Below are positions 35,685 through 49,783 of a stretch of DNA of 64,000 bases, one piece after another. The stretch is from Psettodes erumei (taxonomy: Eukaryota; Chordata; Actinopteri; Pleuronectiformes; Psettodidae), in assembly GCA_016785225.1 (NCBI GenBank), contig JAFBJZ010000886.1:310001-374000 (forward strand), read 5' to 3'. The notes under the pieces are model-generated. The model saw only the letters and a list, made by a program, of their open reading frames with translations. It did not search any database and was not told the DNA's origin. Numbering within the stretch: the stretch's first letter is position 1; the number at the start of each line of letters is the position of its first letter. Both the position numbers and the translations under genes were made by a program.

Positions 35685-38600
35685 GTTGGATGGTTTTTCC
35701 TTCTTACGGTAATTACCTCATTTCCTACCAGACTACTTGAACTACAGGTAGAAGCACTGTCCACCCCTGCTCCTCTGCCCCCCCCCTTATCCTGAGCGAT
35801 CTGTGTTTGTTTTGCATTTTTAAAAAAACTCCATGGGGAGTTATGATGCAATTTCAAATGATTTTTAGATCACCTGTTACTGTTTTAATGTTGTGAAATC
35901 CCACTAATTCAAAAATCTGCTTTTCCTTTGTGCTTTGTTGTATTTGTGGTTAAAGGTCTCTTATTGTGATTTCTGTCTGGACAGTGTGTTGTTTGGTTCC
36001 ACTGACACACATCTACTAACTAATTAAGCTAATGTTACAAGAAACACAACAGCCACAGTACCTACATGAAAAGAAGCTATTCATTTGTTCATGTATTTAC
36101 ATATGTACCTATTGTAGGAACTTAGTTTGCTCAGGGCCTCATATTCTGTCACACTCCTCGGTCACATCTGCAAAGATAAGGTGTACCTGTTAATGGGCTA
36201 CATGACTACAACGTGTTTTTATGAAGCAGTGCAGAGCTGCAGCAAGTTGAGCAGACCCAGAAGTTTTGTTTGCATATGTCTGTGGGTAGTCAGTGCTGTG
36301 AAACAGTGGCATAAATGAACAGTGAGGAATTAAAAAACTTTACCAGAAAATCTTACAGCAGCTGGGAGAACAGTGTGCAGTCCAAGATCGTGCTGCAACG
36401 ATGTATGAAAGTTGGAGAGAAATATTCTTACACCCAATATCAGGACTAACTTGACCTCTGACCATTCCACTATGTTCTTTAGCAATCAGAAAGAGTCAGC
36501 TCTGTTTGCTCGTTCTGTCTTTTCGCCCCTGCCTGTTATATTCTTCCACCAATTACATTTTTTGCACTCCTCTCTAACAGCTGCTCCCACTCCAAACAGC
36601 AGAAAGCTTAAGATGTTGATGAAAACTGAGTCACAGCCAAACATTAGCAACTCCCCACCTCTGCTACCCTAATACCCAATCCCACAGCAAGCTGCCACAA
36701 GGCTGATGGCTAAGTGGCCCAAATTGACTATCAAGTCAAATGTAGGAGTAAAGCTTGTGACTGCCTGGTCAGCAAACGTTCCCCGTGCGGCTTGTCAGAG
36801 ATAAAGTTTGGTCTGAGTGTCCGTCTCAGCTGCTCTGTTTGTCAGTTACATGTCACACCATTTGAAGAATGGTGGACTAAAGCAGATTTTCAGGTCACAC
36901 AATGAAGGCAAGTGGCAAGAAGTCACAGTGAAAAAATGATGCCTTTCTGTTAGATTAGGCCATTCTTGCAGGCTGTGGTGAGAATTATGTCATGTTGTGA
37001 GGTTCTGTTTGCAAAATAAAGAGTGGCGCAGGGATACTGCAACAGAGGGATAAAAAAGCTCATTTCAGAGGATAACTGAAGGACCTCCGTGTTAATCTTT
37101 GTTGAGTGAAGGATTAGTCCTCCATTCTCTTTGGAGTTAAGAGGTTTACTATTTGCTCTTGCCCAAGGTGCATCCCTAATAGCCTTTGAGATTACCACGC
37201 TGACCTAAAGTGTAATGCTGGCAGGAGCTCGTGTCACTCTTGTTCACTGTGTTTTACACATACACAGTTCGAACAAACAGCATGACTACCACTGAGCCAA
37301 GTGGATCATCACTTCTCTAATAACAGACAATGCATTTGCAGTAGCTGCTGTTGTTCCTCATTTCATAAGGTCAGGTAATTATCAGCAACAGCAGAATGAC
37401 TCTTTCTTCACTTTTTCGTACTTACTGCAGTTGTTTGTCATTTGTTTGTTTGTCTCATGACAATTTGGAACCAATGCAGGTGCTCTACTAGCAGGAATGT
37501 AAATTAAAATATCAATATATATGTGTATATAAAACCAAATAACATAGGAGAGCAAAGGTGATGTGTTTGAGATCGCAGACTTGTAAAAATTAGTGTCAAT
37601 TTGAATTTCATAATGTCATATCAAAGTTATGGCATTTACTTAAACCTTCCAAATAAAATATCCAAATGTGAGGCAGTGCATTACTGTTCAAATGCATATA
37701 AAACTCACTGTGTTGTCCTCAGATAGTTTCATCTTATTTTCTGACATTTGAACTTCTTCTCCTTTATAATAAAATAAGCTGAATTAGTTGAAGGCTAATG
37801 AATAAAAGAAAGAGAGGTGATCTATGCCCCCACATAGTGGCTGCACAGTCCACTTTCTCCACAAGGTCACTGCATCTTGTTCTGATGTGGACTGACTGGC
37901 TGCCTCGGCTCAGCTCGTTGTATTATGAATGATTCAGCAAGAGAAGCGAAGCCAACTGTCTGCTCCTCTCTCTTCCGCATCTCACCAGTGAGCCGTTACT
38001 GAGACTCACGAGCACAGAGCCCAGAAATCAGAATAGAACAACAGTTGGTAAAAAAGATTTGGTTTCGGGCATGTTTTTGACATCATTTACATTAGTGACC
38101 TCTGACCTTTGACATGCCTTCATCCTTGGCCCTGCAGTGTATGCTCACTGCTTTCTGCTATCTGAAGAAAAAAGCACAGGGCAAGCAGATGAAGTGACCT
38201 TGTTTTGTTTGGTGTCCTAAGACATTCACACTCGTACTTTCTTTGATAGCGCTGCCATATTGATTAATCTTGTTGAAATGTGAAGAGTGAAAAAGCCTTG
38301 CCTGCAGGGCCACTAATGTCAGCAGACACAGTGGAGGGTAAGGTCCCCAAAACTCTGGTCAGCTCTTCATTTGTAAGTGTATTTATTTCTTGGGATGCTT
38401 TGCTGTCGAGACAGACTGTAGTGTGTGATAGTGTTGCTTTTCTTGTGATGCTATTAGTTTACATTTCCTTTTTCAGCCACAGTCAGCTGGAAGGGACAGA
38501 GTTGCGGGGTGAAGATGTCTTCATATTTTAATATGATGCAAACACACAACAGTTGGTCGCAGAGAGAGAGAGAGCTGTAGCAGGAGACGAGTGGTGGTGA

Positions 38601-41137
38601 TGATGGTGGTTTGTGCTTCAGAAAGCTCAAGGCAGGCCAAACAGTGACATCATGCTAAATCGAGTCCATGCAACGCTGAGTGTGTGTGTGTGTGTGCATG
38701 TGGGCAAGACCTACACACTGACCACACATCCATCTACTCCAATCTTGTCTACAGTAGTATGACTACAAGTCTCACATCATCAGACTTCACACACATATAC
38801 ACACAGACACACACTATGCATGCTAAGGATGCTAAGTAACTCACATACTGTACTACATGCTCCAGTAAACACGTTTTGAATCCACATTAGTTCACAAACA
38901 GCAGACAAGCACACACTGTGTTCACTGTGTGTCTTCAGCAGATAAGCACTGTGTCTCCATGCAGGTTTTAAATCATGACTTCAGTGCTTTGTCTGTTGTC
39001 TTGTTTTGTTCTGTGCCACAGGCCTCCAAGTGTTTCTTTGATCAGCATCTTAATGTATCAACAATAGTAGAAATGATAGCATGATAAATGTCATGATAAA
39101 AGACAGTTATCAGAGGCTGGTTCTCAAAAGTTGACTTTTTCCATCCTATTAGAAATCCTTCGCTAGATGATGGGGAGGGTCACAGGTTTGACTCCCAGCA
39201 CTTCCAGTTGAGGTGAGATACTGTATTTAGTGTGCTCCGTCACATACTGCATGCTCGTGCATTTTTGGCATTGCATGATTTTTTAAAAAAAAGAAAAGCT
39301 GGAAATAGATTGGCCTCATCTGGTAAAAAAAAACCCATATCGATCGAACACTAGAAATTTCCTCGTGACGTTTTTAAGCATGAACCGTTTTCGTTTTGTA
39401 TTGGACCCCTGACCTATGGTATGACGTCATTACTACCTAAACCTTTTACCTACATAACCTATCTGTTATGTAATACTGTGTCTGTAAGAGGAACAAAAAC
39501 TGACATAACATTGACAGTATTTGTGCTTGCACAAATCAATGAATAAATAAATAAATGTAGAAATAGTATTTTACATTGTCAAAAGGCATGCATTTTGCAT
39601 TTATTTATTTGCTCAAACCTGTGTCTTTTTTGTCCCTCATGGTGGGTGAGCATGCTAACACATTAAATCAAGACACAACACAATCCTTCTCTTACCAAGT
39701 TAAGAGTTCACAAGCAATTAGAAAGTGCTCCAAGAGCACAGACCTCCACCAAATTAATGGGTTCTCCCCACCGCCACCACCAGTTTTTGCATAATCCTGC
39801 AAACAAAAACAGAAAAAATGAAGTGAAAAGAAATAAAAACAATCCCCTGCTAAATCCAATACATTTTGCATCTACTTGCTGATATGACCACAAGTTTATG
39901 ATGTGCACTAGATGTGCATGTTGCTGTGGAGCTGATAGTGCTGACCTTATGGTTCTTTCTTCTTGAACCACATGTGCTACTATTAGAGAATGTTTCAGCT
40001 TTTAGGTGAAATTATTTATATAATTAAAGCTTTTAAATAACACAATGCTAACCACACTGTCAAATCTGACCTATAGATACAGAAATGTAGTTTTTAGTTT
40101 AACCATGTCATGCCAAGAGTTTTGGAACCACATGCAGACTAACACAGTTAGGTGACATGACAAAATCACAATTAGATCATGGCAGGCCAATGCAAAAATA
40201 GGAAACAGAAAGCTGCGGCAACACAGGGGCGAGGAAAATCCATTAAAAGACACAAAAACACAGCAACAAAAAAAAATCACAGGGAATTGAGGGGAGATGA
40301 AACAGGAGAAATGCAGGAAAACACACCAGGAGTTAACTGGCGATCTGACAAAAACTAAGGGAAAGATTGCAGTGGAATAGTTCTTTTTGCTGAAGCAGGT
40401 TCCTAACTGAGTGAAATGGCCCAGAAGTATCTAAGTGGCAACCATAACAAGAGACAGGCTGTGAGTGAAAAGTCCAAAGAAACTCCTTTATGTCAACCTT
40501 GACATAAAACATCACAAAAAGTTGTTTTTTTAAACTTGAATTTAAATGCAGAAGGGAGGCAAGGGTAACTGTGGGCACCGCAGGAACACATCAGGAATCC
40601 AAAATAAGACAAAAATGAGTCTGTCCCTCACTAGGGAAATGAATACAAGAGAACTCATTCAGTCGGTAGGATTTTTAGACTGGTGGTTAGACAAAGGAAA
40701 AAGACATCAGATGTCATTTGAAAACATCACCTTAGGTTGTGGAAAATTGTGTCATATTTTCTGGACTGAACAATGAATCAACTGATAAAATAATATTCAT
40801 GCAGATTATTCAATAATGAAAACAAATCTTAGTTGTAGAAGCAGCATCAGAATAACTGGTTGTTCAATGTAAAATACTGATGGGTTAGGAAATGAGTTGG
40901 CTCGGGAGCCTTTTCTCTTTAAGATGTGAAGCATGGCAACTCTCTGACTTTGTGTTGTGACCAGCAGGAACCAATTATCATTTCCATCTCAGACCAGTCC
41001 TCCTGCCCTGTCATCCTGCTTTATTTCCGTTATTGCATCCCGTCATCGTCCTCTGTGATGATCGCAGTCCCTTCATCCCCACCCACCTCTGTCTGTGGAC
41101 ACTAACCTCTCTGCTCTTGTCTCTCACTCCACTGTAG
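35685..41137 (+). other. dlg2: dlg2 intron
   Basis: GT 35685 to AG 41137. Short TG and CA runs near 38680-38820, an AT-rich area near 39540, and a purine/A-rich segment at 40120-40325 that may be a repeat. No exon found. Confidence 0.8.
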
Positions 41138-41293
41138 GCCTCCCGAGCCAGTTTACAGCACTGTGAACAAACTATGTGACAAAGCACCCTCCCCCAGACA
41201 CTATTCCCCAACCGAGTGTGACAAAAGCCTCCTCCACTCTGCCCCCTTCCCACACTATCACTTAAGCCTGTTCCCTGACTCGGACTTCACCAG
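41138..41293 (+). CDS. dlg2: dlg2 exon: DLG2-specific linker (KLCDK...HYSPTECDKS)
   Basis: Residues 416-467: PPEPVYSTVNKLCDKAPSPR, HYSPTECDKSLLHSAPFP and HYHLSLFPDSDFT. This insert is characteristic of DLG2 and gives the main paralog assignment; it is rich in Ser, Pro and Tyr and is a likely phosphorylation and binding region. Acceptor ctccactgtag, donor gtatac. Phase 2 to 2, so it could be skipped without breaking the frame. Confidence 0.94.
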
Positions 41294-44200
41294 GTATACT
41301 CTCCGACATCACCACCCCTCTGCACTGTGTCCCATCCAACTGTGTAAATGGCATGCTATGTTACCATGTCCTCTCTCATGCCTCCTTTGAGCTTCTGGAA
41401 ACACATCGCTGCGTTCTCTTTTCAAGCCAGCATGCCTTTTCTCACTTCAGGACTCTGATTTAGCAGTAAGCTCAGAGCCATATATCTAATACCAGCACAT
41501 TTTCACTTTAATCAGAGCTTGGCTTATACCATACTGATTGGAAGAAACATGTTGTGGAATAAGGTGGGGCATGTAAGGATTAGAGAGTCATGTTCAGCTG
41601 CTGTGCTATAGGTCTCAAATTGGATTGCACTCACCATAGTTATTAACAAAGGAAATTATAATATGAAGATAATGTACTTCATTACATGTAGCATAACCAA
41701 CAAAGTATTTTTCAAAGTATTTTAATTTGGCTCCTTGCTCCTCCATCCTCGAGCCCATGACCTGTAAATCCTTTATAATCACTGAAGATGTTCCAATACC
41801 TCACAAGACAGTGGAGGTTTTTTTATCTGGCAGAAACACAATCTAAAAGCTGATCTGATGGGACAGGAGAATGATCTCTCAGCTGCTGTGGAGATAGCAC
41901 CAACTCTACTGTACTGTAACATTCGTAACACTGCCTGTAAATAAGGCAAATGACCAGTGGAAACAGAAACAACTGCACAAAACAGCAGCTTTCACCATTA
42001 TTCATGTTCAATGTCCTTGTTTTCTTATTTTCTCTTACAAGTGGACATTCAGAAAAAAACAAGGTTCAAATAATGCTCCAAAGCTCCAGTGTGGTGAACA
42101 TGAGGCCTATACCATCAGCCTGAGTCTACTGTACATTTGTGCATTTGGCTGACTTTATTGCCCCTGTTTGTCTGTTGCGCTCTGTAAGTAATTAGGAGTT
42201 TTTTCTCACATCCTGACACAGCACTAGATCTACAGTCAGTATTGGAGCAGCAGTCATAGGACTTCAGGAATTTTAAAACTCATTTCTAAACATTATAGGA
42301 CTGCATGTCATAAGCATTGCCATCTCCTCATAATGATGAGCAAGGATTTCTTATTTGGTGAATATAGAGTCCCTTTGTCCTTGCATCTCTCTTGCTTGCC
42401 TGATTGGTGGGGCTAAGATGCAAAGAAGAGATGTGCAAGATGTAAGTGGCGGCCATGACAGCCAAATGGAAAGCATCCAAATTTGTACATATAAGTCACT
42501 GTGGGGGCTGTTGCATGTTGCCATTGTGACAAGTAGCCTTGGTTTTCACTTGCCTTTTTAAAAAAAAAAATAGCCTAATATTTCAAGCTTGACCCATTTA
42601 TCGGTGTTTAACCCTTTTTATATACAGTAAATTCACAAAAATGTTTGATCGACAGTAAAATAATGCTGTTATGCATTGTGCAATATATAACTTGGTATAT
42701 GAGTTGGTGAATATGTTTTTTAGAATGTTTTGCTGCCTGCTATGTCCGAACGCTGTTTTGTCCATCTGCTTTCATAAATGAAACAAACCCACACATTTTC
42801 TACTGATCAACTCTTAAACCACTTTTAGCTGAAACATTTACTGGTATTATCATGGTAGCAGATTTCTAGGTTTCTGCACCGTTTCATTTAGTCTCAAGTA
42901 GGTGAGGGTAAAAATGAGTTATGAGTGCATATTTTCTATGGCGGATCCAACATACTTCTCTGAGAGACGAGACTCTGAAACCAAAAGGAGAACTGAAGGG
43001 TCATGAAAGCAGGAGCCCACACTGACAGTCAGCAGCCAAGCTGAGCCTAAAATCAACTGCAGCATTAAATTAAATGAGCAACCTTTTAAAATTTCTACTT
43101 TTGATAATAGAGTTTTAGAATGCAGGGAAATCCGTCCATTCAAATTTTTTTTAAAGCTGGGTTAATCATAATTCCTGTCAGATACTATTTTAATTTATCA
43201 ACATATGACGGCTCTGTAAAGCTGACATTCTGCTTTGATTTCCTTCTAATTGATTTATTTAGCAACAAAATATTTCATGAATTAATTTAGTCCCCCCCAT
43301 CTTCACACATCTAAACATGTTTTAAAAGAGGTGAAATTGTTGACAGCTTGCTGCCTGCTAATATCTGGCTATATTGATTGAAGGGGTAACCAGTGCAATA
43401 AGTATGCAGTAGTAGTGATGTAGTAGTAGTAGTAGTAGTAGTTGTTGTTGTTATAGTAATGCCATGTTAATGGCCATGCCTGGGCATCTTTTGGTGTGAC
43501 AGTATTTGGACTGAAGAATAATTGTCCTGGCTGTGGATCAGGTCTTTTTGTTGCCACACAATTTTCTAGTCTCACCTTTTACTTGTACAGTCATTATCTA
43601 GTCAACATCCATCCATCCATGCACGGCTTGGGCTTCATACATTACGTGTAACTGTAGATAGATTTTTAGGAGACATTTTAATAGAGCAAGATAAACTATT
43701 ATTCATGTTTAATCATGCGTTTACTGTAGGGGGTTGATTAAGTGTCTTGTATAAACCATGCAACTATAATACACAATAGCCAAGGAGACACTTCTGTCTG
43801 GTTCAAGTCTCTTCTACTCTTTGCATGAATGATTTTTTCATCTGCCCCACAGCGACTTTCTGCAGACTTATCTAGCCCACTTATAACGTAACTAAGACAA
43901 AATGTCAATTAATTCTTTAGGGCATCAAAACTGGATGGCTGAGTGATCACAGGATATTTTTGCAGAGTTTCAAGGGTGGTTCGCAGAAGAAAGATTGCAA
44001 CCAGGTTGTCTGCCCTCCGTTAGAAATGCTGTGGGCTGCCTGTTTTCAAGGTGACAATTCATAGAGATGATGCAGACGCTAATAATAAAATGTGTTACTG
44101 TTTGAACATCACACATCATGTGTTTGTACATGATTACTTACTTTTTAAGTCGAGTTACAATCAGCGTGCCTTTGTTAAAGCAAGGAACTTTGAGTGTGAT

Positions 44201-44870
44201 GGTAAAAGACTGTATGGGCCACAAATAACCAGTACCTCCGAGGGACAAGCAAGAACTCATCAGCTCTGCTCTAAAGAGCCTCCAGGAAAATGCTTCTTCA
44301 TGCTCCTGTAGTTTCTGTACTCACCAGCAGATGGAGTTATGCTGCTTTTACATTCATGGTGATAGGACTAGTATTCCTCTGGTAGGGTCATGTACTGCTG
44401 CTTTTAAGTATGTCAGATGATAAAAACATGGTGGGTAAAATAGGAAATTATGAAATCTACCATCATCATACGGCAGGTACTTCCTCTGTAGGTCCAAATT
44501 AAGCCCTAAACAACAGAATATTTTAATGTGCGGTGGAATGAACCAAATCTTTGTCAAGATTTGTGCCTGTACCCTGGAAATGCTACTTCAAGGGACCTGG
44601 TATCCTGGGGCATGTTTGTGCATGTCCCATGCGTTTCTTCTGGCATGTGTGCACGTGTGACTGAGAGGAACAGAAAGAGCAGGTAGGATATGTGAGCGTA
44701 AGCATGCAACGAGGTTCCTTTTCTGTGAGGGCTGAATTGGGGCCAAGTGATCCTAAGTAGAGCACCGTCCCCCTGTGGAGCAGCAGTGGTCTTTGAGCTC
44801 GGCTGCCTGAGCAAAGCAGCACTGAGGCTTTATACTGTGCTGTTGTCTTCCACCTCTCTGTCCTCCGCAG
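41294..44870 (+). other. dlg2: dlg2 intron
   Basis: GT 41294 to AG 44870 (or 44939). I looked for the Ser/Gln-rich exon that mammals carry before EPRK (ending near RAVSLEG) and did not find it. Contains the simple repeat at 43420-43454. Confidence 0.8.
43420..43454. repeat. (TAG)n/(GTT)n trinucleotide repeat
   Basis: Six or so TAG units followed by four GTT units. Confidence 0.85.
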
Positions 44871-45096
44871 CACTGAGCTGAAGATGCTGAGACCCACTGA
44901 CTCCCCCGAGCTAATGTACTATCTCAACTGTTTGTACAGAGAACCCAGGAAGGTGGTGCTCCACAAAGGCTCCACAGGCCTCGGCTTCAATATTGTGGGC
45001 GGCGAAGATGGCGAGGGAATCTTCGTCTCCTTCATCCTGGCGGGAGGGCCAGCCGACCTGAGCGGGGAGCTGCGGCGAGGTGACCAGATCTTGTCG
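44871..45096 (+). CDS. dlg2: dlg2 exon: PDZ3 first half, with two in-frame acceptors
   Basis: The core from 44940 (A GAA CCC AGG) encodes EPRKVVLHKG, STGLGFNIVGGEDGEG, FVSFILAGGPADLSGELRRG and DQILS; GLGF is at 504-507. By mammalian family structure the exon starts at 44940, after tttgtacag. A much stronger acceptor (ccacctctctgtcctccgcag) ends at 44870 and adds 69 nt, 23 open codons starting STELKMLRP and ending YLNCLY. Both leave the same phase 2. Donor gtgagt, phase 0. PDZ3 binds neuroligin/CRIPT-type tails. The core is certain; use of the extension is not. Confidence 0.92.
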
Positions 45097-48000
45097 GTGA
45101 GTGCACACCTATTTTCAAAACATTTTAGAGCGTTTAACATTTTTATTGAAAAGCCACCACCCAGACAGGGAGAAGTGTGTGTAATAGCCTCTAATAACTG
45201 AAAATACAAACTGTAAATAATCTGTTTTACCAATACATGATGATAAAATGATTAAAAGTGATGACAAAAAAACTTTCTAATATAACAAGCTACGCCTCTG
45301 ATCTACAGATCTACTGCATTTTTAAAACAATTACTCCTGTTCAACCTGTGTGTTCCCAGCATAGAAAATATAACAGTCCTACTGGCCTAGATTTAATTTC
45401 TGGGCCAAATACTATCAGTCTGCTTTATTTGGTTTTTTTTTTTATCCCTGCAGTTGTTCTCCAGTATTCATCTAGAATAAATCACAAATTAATGCTCTTG
45501 GTAGTTTCACTCAGTTATAAAATGAAAACAAATGTTTCTTCTCAAATGTGACAATTTGCTGCTTTTATCTTCTATATATATTGTATGTAATGTCTATTCA
45601 TCCATTTGCTATGGGGATAGATGGGTGCATGGATATGCTGGAGACAATCCCCACTGGGTGAGGGTGGGGTACACCCTGGACAGCTCACCAGACTATCACA
45701 GGGCTGACACAAAGACAAACAACCATTCACACTCACAGCCACAATCACCATGTGTTTGATGGGAAGTGGGAGGAAGCTGGAGAACCTGGAGAAATCCCAC
45801 GCAGCTACAGGGAGAACATGCTAACTCTGCTAAATACTGCACTCTGTAATAAATATAAATTAAATGTGGACTGTTGGTTGGACAGATCATTTCAGCAAAT
45901 TGTGACAAGACATTTGAATTGGAAAATAAAACAATTGATGCTGAAATACTTAACAGCTGCCTTTAAATTTAGTTATTCATAAAGATCTAGAGTGATGGAC
46001 CCTCTGGTGGTCAGTCAGTATGTAAAGGGTATGAGCGAGATGCCACTGTATGCAAAACAGACTCTTCCTCTTGAGGGAAAAATATTGCCATTGTGGATTA
46101 GCTTTGATTCAAGTCAAAATTATTCATATACCACCAAATAAGAAAATATTGTAACCCAAGAGTTTCCAAAATGAGCAAACACTTGGTGACAGTAGAGAGA
46201 GAAAAAAGCCTCTGACTGAAATTAACTCGGGTCAGCTGTCTGTCTCAACTGTTTGAAAGACTAAAGCAACATCAACAACACTCCTGACAAGCTTCTTCAA
46301 TCAGAGGAGCATCCTTTGAAGTGTGTGTAAAAGTTAGTTAGTTTATTCTTGGCTTTAGTGTATTAAAACTACAGTGATTTAATTTTGTTTTTGTCCATGA
46401 CAATTATAGTGACAATGTCGCATTTTGACTTTAGTTGAAGGCCACCTTAGCTTCTGCTACACACTTGGAAAGGTAAGTGGTGAGGGAAGGTGTGTTCAGC
46501 TGGTTGTAAACTGCACCCTCACCACTAGATAACACTAAATCCTACACACTGAAACTTGAACACTTCATTTGTCTTTTGTTTTTTCTTGATGTTATGTTTA
46601 ATCAAAGCTGACTTCATGTGAGAAGTCCTCTCATTGCTTGTGTTTCAAGAAAAGTCCACTCTTTGGCATTATCATACTGCCATACTGTAAAATGCAACAT
46701 GATTTGGTGATACTTTGCCTCATCAGGGCAGCTTTTCATCATTTAAGATGGTTTCATGATTCATGATGTCATCATCTGGCTTGCTCGATGAGCACTGACA
46801 AATCAAGGGAATGCTAGATTGATTGATATGATTGGTTTAAGCAGCAGGGTGGAGTTTTTGGTCACATATTGATCTGCTCTGATCTAATCACTGGAGTAGA
46901 GTTAGCATTGCACACCATATTTAAGCTTTTTAAGAATGCCATCTCTCCAAGAACACAATTTCTGTTTAAAGGTTTCTGCCTGCAGTGTTTTGCTCTGTGG
47001 GGAAGCTGTGAGGTGTTGCTGACACTCACGGTGATTTTGATACCAACAAGCAAAAAGGAATAAGAACCATAATCACTTGATTTAGTCTGTATCCACCACA
47101 GTCAAAGCAGTGGTTTTATGACCACCCTCCATCATTTGGTCACGGCGTGGTGTAACAAGTAACAAAAATCAATGTATGACGACGACAGGCTGAGATAATG
47201 AAGAGAGCAGGCAGTTGCTGGGAGGAAGTTATTGTTCTGCCCCTAATTGTAATAGTTTGCCTCCTACGCAAATGCCACACTGTGCAATAGATTACACTGT
47301 CTCCTTTCATTGTCATGTTACGGTATTGTGTAGCCTATGGAGAATCAAATCAACATGGCACTATCTGGCTGTTCATTTGCATCCAATCAGCACTGCGGAC
47401 TGCCTCGGTGAAAGCAGTGGCCTGGTTTGAAATCTAACAATAACTTCCCCTGCCTCTCCCCGCCCACTTAGCGCACCCTCTTTCATCTCGACACACAACC
47501 ACCCACCCACACACACACACACAGTGTAGCTCTCCGTGCTCTTAGATTCAGGACTCTTTGGTCTGTAGCTAGTGGCCACCGACACTGAACAGCACACCAA
47601 CTGTTTGGGGAGAGATGTGTCAGACAGAAAAACTGTGTCTATCCTCTTCAGTAAAACAACACAAAAAACATACACATCCTTGGATTTCTGTCTTTGAGAA
47701 TTGCGTTTAAATGTGACATTATGTGGAAGTCATCCTGGCTTTTACAGCATCTCTGTGACAACACAGGAAGTTGAACACTTACTATTCTATTCAATTAAGG
47801 ATACAAAGAAAACTACAGTAAATAAAAACAGAAATTGAAATTTACCAATAAAATCTTTCATGACAGTGTGACAGGAGCATTTGTGCTTAGATGCGCCTCA
47901 CATCTCTCATCACACCTGTCGGAATCTGTCCGCAGAGAAATTGTTTTCAACCTCTATTCATTGCACCTGTCATTATGACCGATTTGCAGAGATTTCTAAG

Positions 48001-48184
48001 TAATTATAAAATAGAATAAAAAAATCCTATAAAATGAAATGCATGATTACCTGTATGTCTCTTGATTTAAAGGATACCATGTACTTGCACATGTGTGGGA
48101 GCTGATTTGCATGAGTTGCAGGTCAAATAAAAGAGAACCATTCCATGAAAATAACCCTGTGAATTTTTCACTCTGACAAACCAG
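45097..48184 (+). other. dlg2: dlg2 intron
   Basis: GT 45097 to AG 48184. Contains the repeat at 45630-45835; CA run near 47505-47523. No exon found. Confidence 0.82.
45630..45835 (+). repeat. fish interspersed repeat (GGGTACACCCTGGACAG family)
   Basis: In order: ATGCTGGAGACAATCCCCAC, GGGGTACACCCTGGACAGCT, CATCACAGGGCTGAC-like, CAACCATTCACACTCACAGC, GTGGGAGGAAGCTGGAGAAC, GGGAGAACATGCTAACTCTG. This is a very common teleost repeat; I do not assign its class. Confidence 0.75.
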
Positions 48185-48287
48185 GTGAATGGTGTTGATC
48201 TACGGGGAGCCACACATGAACAAGCTGCGGCGGCGCTGAAAGGAGCGGGACAGGTGGTCACCATCGTTGCCCAGTACAGACCGGAAG
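48185..48287 (+). CDS. dlg2: dlg2 exon: PDZ3 second half
   Basis: Residues 544-577: VNGVDLRGATHEQAAAALKG and AGQVVTIVAQYRPE. His554 is the alpha-B1 class I histidine of PDZ3. Acceptor tctgacaaaccag, donor gtgagt. Phase 0 in, 1 out (G|AG completes Glu at the next exon). It ends just before the extra alpha-C helix that follows PDZ3 in this family. Confidence 0.97.
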
Positions 48288-49783
48288 GTGAGTCAGCAGA
48301 AACAGTTTAATGTAGGAACCCTGTGGTTTAAATGCCCCGCTAAACAGCACAAACACACAGGTCTCCCCTACCCGCTGAGAGTTTGTCATAATCAAGCCAA
48401 GTGATGGCTCCTCGTATGTTTCATTACCAACTTTATTTACATATCATAGAGTGAAGAAGAAAAAAAAAGAAAAACCCTGCCACACTACTTGTTGAAAACA
48501 GTCCATACACATTATCTTGGACAAAAGACAAACAAAACAAGAGCCTACAAGGATAATGTGATGTCCAAACACAGTGTCCTCGGTCTTCTGCCCCTCATAG
48601 TTCCATCCTGCATATAAAAATGCACATATATATTTAAGTCTTTTCATTCATTTCAGTGGTATTTATGTAGCATGACAACCAAAGCTCAAAATAAGAAAGT
48701 CATCACTGGTTGTCAAAATAGACGCTACCTGTACCAACTTGTAGCTGAAACTGCAAGGTCACCTTTCGTGTCATGTTTGGCTCGACATTTTTAAATCCCG
48801 ACGTTTCTTTTATCCCTTCGTTACATCTCACAGCACTCCAAGGATTCCAGCCCTGAATGACTTTTACATGGTTTCCTGACAGATGGGGTTTGAGTGAAGT
48901 GTGAAGGTGATGCTTTATTTGTTTCAGATTTCACCTTCTGAGTAAGCGCTCCAGAGAGAGCCTTTATCTCAGCGTCATGAATTGTCAGATATCTGACAAT
49001 AGTTCTATAAAAAAGAAAAGAGTTTCCTTGAGCTGGCCTCTTAGCATTTCCCACGTTGTTGAATGGAATACAGTTCTTACTGAGATATCAGTATAGCTGA
49101 TGAAACATTCACAGCATACAGTACAAGTTAATGGCAGTGAATGAATTTTCTCCTACTGTCGGTACAGGTATCATACACTAGAACTCTCTACTCTGCAAGA
49201 AAGGAAGCTTTCTTACTGGCACAAAGTTTCTGTAAAGGGTGTCTGTCTTTTAAGACAGTAGTAATGATCGCTCTGATTCATCAACAACATTCTGTTTGTG
49301 GTTTATTGTCCTGTTGCACTGATAGCCTGTAAAAACCCATGCAGGCCACGGCCCTCAAATCCACCAAAGTTGGCTGCAAACCTCCTGTGAGTTTAACATG
49401 TAGTGGATCGGACAGTTTTGACTGGTGGCGTGCCTTCTCTCATTAAGGTCAACAATAGCAGCATGTACTTGAGGACTGTGGAGTCAGTGACTCATGCTCA
49501 ATGACATCCCCATGTCTCACAAATTGTCCAAACTTTTAGCCTGGTCATGCTTCACTCATGCTCTCACATCTCAAACATAAAAAATGGTCTAAGCACATTT
49601 GTTGATCTACGCTCAGAACATAAGTCAGACCTGAGCCAGAATCATTGTCACCAAGTTCAGTCTGCAATCAAGAGTATTTAGGGATGACTCAGGAATCTGT
49701 TTCAGTCAATGCTCCGATCTTACTTCAGCCGACAACTGAGCTCCTCTTGGACTAACGACTGCTTTCTTCTTCTTACCCATCAG

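Noticed and set aside
44583..45233. Minus-strand frames of about 100 codons across the PDZ3 exon
   Set aside because: Shadows of the dlg2 exon and its flank.
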